From an uncultured Caulobacterales bacterium (GTDB taxonomy: Bacteria; Pseudomonadota; Alphaproteobacteria; Caulobacterales; Maricaulaceae): a stretch of DNA of 64,000 nt. The DNA is taken from contig CALLIK010000003.1 in the NCBI GenBank assembly GCA_938009235.1, positions 62,001 through 126,000 on the forward strand, in the 5' to 3' direction. Under the pieces are notes generated by a model, which did no database searches, was not told the origin of the DNA, and was given only the letters and a program-made list of their open reading frames with translations. This document shows positions 60,892 through 64,000 of the stretch, piece by piece. Numbering within the stretch: position 1 is the first letter of the stretch; each line of letters begins with the position of its first letter. The translations under genes were made by a program, and so were the position numbers.

Positions 60892-61566
60892 ATGAATTCC
60901 ATTCATTTCATATTATTGACTTTGGCCATTAGTGTTTCATATTCTGGCGTTGCAAATGCAACGGCTACTAAGTCAGAGTTAAGTACTTGCTATCAAAAAT
61001 CGGGCACACTTGAGAAGGTAGATTGCTATGATAAGTTAGCAGTTAAATACGGCGCTGCACCAACACTATCTACAAATTCATCAGGCGATATTGGCAAGTG
61101 GTCTATTACTAATGAGGTGAACCCCATTGATGACTCCAAAACTTATGTTGCAGTACTGAAGGAAGAAAAAGCTGCGAGAGGCCCTCTTGGAAATCAAATG
61201 AGTTTAGTTTTAAGATGTAAGGAGGACACGACAGAAGTTTATATCAATTGGGGGGAGTACCTTGGTGATGATGGTACTAGCGTATATTCAGATTATAAAA
61301 ATGTCATAGAACGGATAGGAGCAGACGCTGCGAGAACAAGGAAGTGGTCTATTTCTACAAATAATACATCTACATTTGCGCCTACAGGAACGGACATTGA
61401 TTTAGTAACTGCATTGGATAAATCTAATAAATATATTGTCCAAACTACTCCTTATGGTGAAAATCCTATGACTGGTATTTTTGAGTTACAAGGTATCAAC
61501 TCGGTAGCAACCAGTTTAGCTGAGACATGCAACTGGAAAGAAATTTTAGAGGCGAGTCGCGGTTGA
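60892..61566 (+). CDS. TagO/VasI-like secreted protein
   Basis: 224 residues with AGGA ribosome site and a signal peptide (MNSIHFILLTLAISVSYSGVANA). The pattern CYxxSGTLEKVDCYDKLA, then IGKWSITNEVNPIDDSKTYVAVLKEE, LVLRCKEDTTEVYINWGEYLG and a late TCNW matches the VasI/TagO family, periplasmic proteins first named from type VI secretion loci. No type VI genes are near, so it is an orphan. Paired cysteines (two in the N-terminal CYxx...DCYD and LRC...ETC) likely form disulfides. It is notably AT-rich, suggesting recent acquisition. Confidence 0.78.
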   Translation: MNSIHFILLTLAISVSYSGVANATATKSELSTCYQKSGTLEKVDCYDKLAVKYGAAPTLSTNSSGDIGKWSITNEVNPIDDSKTYVAVLKEEKAARGPLGNQMSLVLRCKEDTTEVYINWGEYLGDDGTSVYSDYKNVIERIGADAARTRKWSISTNNTSTFAPTGTDIDLVTALDKSNKYIVQTTPYGENPMTGIFELQGINSVATSLAETCNWKEILEASRG

Positions 61567-61826
61567 TCCCAACCTTTAAGTTCATAGACTTAATATATAT
61601 TCTTAAAATTATGGCGATTTCTTATTATTGGTCCAAGAGAGTTTTGCACTGACCCTACGCGGCTGTGCCGCCTCGACGACTACGCTAATCGGTCCCCCGG
61701 ACCGAAACGATAGGCTTGGTATAATTCCGCACCATCCATTTGATGCTTCGCATCAATCCGCTCTAAGTGTGTCGCGGCGACGGTTTATTTTAATCCACTG
61801 GATTAAAATTTTGGGTGAAACCCAAA
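61567..61826. other. Intergenic stretch with several short hairpins
   Basis: No gene is supported. Short palindromes follow one another: CGGTCC/GGACCG (about 61690-61704), TGATGC/GCATCA (about 61740-61756), TTTTAATCCA/TGGATTAAAA (about 61788-61808) and TTGGGT/ACCCAA (61811-61825). The last, followed on the minus strand by AATTTT just past the lepA stop, is a plausible lepA terminator. Confidence 0.5.
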
Positions 61827-63641
61827 TCAACCGTCGTCCATTTTTAACGCCGCAATAAAGGCTTCTTGTGGAATCTCTACGCGTCCAAATTGGCGCATCT
61901 TCTTCTTACCTTTTTTCTGCTTGTCTAGCAGTTTGCGTTTACGGGAGGCGTCGCCGCCGTAGCATTTTGCCGTCACGTCTTTGCGCATCGCGGCGATGGT
62001 TTCGCGGGCGATGACTTTGCCGCCGAGCGCGGCTTGGATTGGGATTTTGAACAAGTGACGCGGGATGAGGTCTTTCAATCGTTCGCACATCTGGCGGCCA
62101 CGGCCTTCGGCATTGGCCCTATGCACAAGCATAGACAGCGCATCGACGGGGTCGCCGTTCACGAGGATCGACATTTTCACCAGATCGCCTTCTTTCAGGC
62201 CAATGGCTTGATAATCAAATGACGCATAGCCTTTGGAGACTGATTTTAGGCGGTCATAGAAATCAAACACGACTTCATTGAGCGGTAACTCATATTCCAC
62301 CATCGCGCGGCCATTGATATAATTCAGCGTTGTCTGAACGCCGCGCCTGTCTTGGCAAAGTTTCAGAATGCCGCCGAGATGTTCGTCGGGCGTCATGATC
62401 GTCGCTTTAATCCACGGCTCTTGGATGTGATCAATTTTCATCACGTCGGGCATGTCGGCAGGGTTATGCAGCTGCATTTCCTCGCCGTCGCGCATAGAGA
62501 GCGTATAGACCACAGACGGGGCCGTGGTGATTAGGTCCAGATCAAATTCACGTTCGAGGCGCTCTTGGATAATCTCCAAATGCAGCAGCCCAAGGAACCC
62601 GCATCGGAAGCCAAAGCCAAGCGCGGCAGAGGTTTCCATCTCATAGCTGAAACTCGCATCGTTCAGGCGCAAGCGGCCCATCGCGGCGCGCAGGTCTTCG
62701 AAATCGGCGGCATCGACTGGGAATATGCCACAGAACACAACAGGCTGTGCAGGTTTAAATCCGTCGAGCGCGATTTCCGTCGGGCGCTTGTCTTCGGTAA
62801 TCGTATCGCCCACCGCCGCGTCAGCGACTTCTTTGATCGATCCCGTCAGGAATCCAATCTCGCCGGGGCCAATGGATTTCACGTCTGTGGGCTTTGGCAG
62901 GAATGTTCCGACTTTATCAACTGTATAGCTCGCGCCCGTGTTCATCGTGCGGATGCGCATGCCTTTACTGACAGTACCTTCGATGACGCGGAACAAAACG
63001 ACCACGCCCATATAGGTGTCATACCACGCATCGACGAGCATCGCTTTTAGCGGGGCTTTCGGGTCCATGGTTGGCGGCGGCGGCAGGCGCAGCGCGATGC
63101 CTTCCAGCACGTCCTCAATCCCGATGCCAGATTTGGCGGAACATTCAACGGCCTCTGATGTGTCGAGGCCGATGACGTCTTCGATTTGTTGCTTCACGCG
63201 ATCAGGTTCTGCGGCGGGCAGGTCGATCTTATTTAGAACTGTGACGATCTCGTGGTCATGCTCGATGGCTTGGTAGACATTGGCGAGAGTTTGCGCTTCG
63301 ACGCCTTGCGACGCATCGACAACAAGGATGGAGCCTTCGCAGGCCGAGAGCGAGCGTGAGACTTCATAGGCAAAGTCAACGTGACCCGGCGTATCCATCA
63401 AATTCATGATATAGGTTTTGCCGTCTTTGGCAGGATATTCGAGGCGCACAGTCTGCGCTTTAATGGTGATGCCGCGCTCTTTTTCGATGTCCATATTGTC
63501 CAGAACTTGCTCGGACATTTCGCGGTCGGTGAGGCCGCCACAAAAGGAAATCAAGCGATCCGCCAACGTAGACTTCCCGTGGTCAATATGAGCCACGATA
63601 GAGAAGTTGCGTATTAAAGACTGATCAGTGGGTTCGGACAT
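61827..63641 (-). CDS. lepA: Elongation factor 4 (back-translocating GTPase)
   Basis: 604 residues, the normal length. GTPase domain motifs: G1 AHIDHGKST, switch [10 protein letters not shown]3 DTPGHVDF, G4 NKIDLPAA and G5 SAKSGIG. Domains II, III and V follow ([34 protein letters not shown]), and the LepA-specific C-terminal domain ends in [22 protein letters not shown]. It remodels ribosomes under ionic or cold stress and aids initiation and 30S biogenesis. ATG start conserved ([20 protein letters not shown]). Nothing unusual. Confidence 0.98.
   Translation of the reverse strand: MSEPTDQSLIRNFSIVAHIDHGKSTLADRLISFCGGLTDREMSEQVLDNMDIEKERGITIKAQTVRLEYPAKDGKTYIMNLMDTPGHVDFAYEVSRSLSACEGSILVVDASQGVEAQTLANVYQAIEHDHEIVTVLNKIDLPAAEPDRVKQQIEDVIGLDTSEAVECSAKSGIGIEDVLEGIALRLPPPPTMDPKAPLKAMLVDAWYDTYMGVVVLFRVIEGTVSKGMRIRTMNTGASYTVDKVGTFLPKPTDVKSIGPGEIGFLTGSIKEVADAAVGDTITEDKRPTEIALDGFKPAQPVVFCGIFPVDAADFEDLRAAMGRLRLNDASFSYEMETSAALGFGFRCGFLGLLHLEIIQERLEREFDLDLITTAPSVVYTLSMRDGEEMQLHNPADMPDVMKIDHIQEPWIKATIMTPDEHLGGILKLCQDRRGVQTTLNYINGRAMVEYELPLNEVVFDFYDRLKSVSKGYASFDYQAIGLKEGDLVKMSILVNGDPVDALSMLVHRANAEGRGRQMCERLKDLIPRHLFKIPIQAALGGKVIARETIAAMRKDVTAKCYGGDASRKRKLLDKQKKGKKKMRQFGRVEIPQEAFIAALKMDDG

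Positions 63642-64000
<359 letters not shown>

Overview
The window looks like chromosome from a marine-type alphaproteobacterium with roughly even GC content, most likely a stalked or budding Caulobacterales/Maricaulales-like lineage. Supporting signs are an FzlA-like GST next to queG, a lipoprotein resembling the CC0125/CC1285 family, alternative oxidase, and housekeeping genes (etfB, gltBD, uppP, argF, lepA, katG) of alphaproteobacterial type. The assignment is inference from gene content; no rRNA or tRNA gene was seen.

Left part (1-8.6 kb): the 5' portion of etfB (cut by the window edge), a large lipoprotein of unknown function, a YgjP-type metallopeptidase, a class A penicillin-binding protein, a Bax-inhibitor-1 family membrane protein, an aldo/keto reductase, the RNA 2',3'-cyclic phosphodiesterase ThpR and an alternative oxidase.

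Centre (8.75-31.7 kb): the outstanding feature is a surface-protein export locus. A leftward three-gene operon encodes a periplasmic adaptor, a GAF-like/HlyD fusion and a PqqD-like/M50 protease/HlyD fusion. Divergently, a lipoprotein TolC-family channel is followed by a 15-kb gene for a protein of about 5008 residues. That protein has an N-terminal LEPR-XLL signal, five calcium-binding thrombospondin-type-3 units split by inserted domains, and an alternating series of Ig-like and VCBS/cadherin-like domains. A membrane glycosyltransferase and a tiny membrane protein converge on its 3' end. No ABC ATPase is encoded nearby, so this looks like a type-I-like export system that does not use the usual energising subunit, with an intramembrane protease fused to the membrane-fusion protein. 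It is the best candidate for an under-described system.

Right-centre (31.8-47.3 kb): queG, fzlA-like GST and a CDF metal transporter in one leftward run; a lipoprotein M1 aminopeptidase; gltD-gltB; uppP; a serine hydrolase; a CC0125-like lipoprotein; and a conserved hypothetical. The last three are visibly richer in G/C-ending codons than their neighbours.

Accessory patch (47.3-50.2 kb): a nested palindromic repeat element, a gene-poor relic stretch, an AT-rich two-gene HipA-like kinase/DUF3037 module with an ATGA overlap, a decayed duplicate of the argF 3' end, strong hairpins and a small orphan gene, abutting intact argF.

Right part (50.2-64 kb): argF, a DoxX-like protein, an RhlE-type RNA helicase, an exported hypothetical, a fatty acid desaturase with a divergent TetR regulator and a near-perfect operator between them, a beta-helix lipoprotein, a YHYH lipoprotein, an MscS-type channel, a YodC-like small gene, an orphan TagO/VasI-like secreted protein, lepA, and the 3' end of katG.
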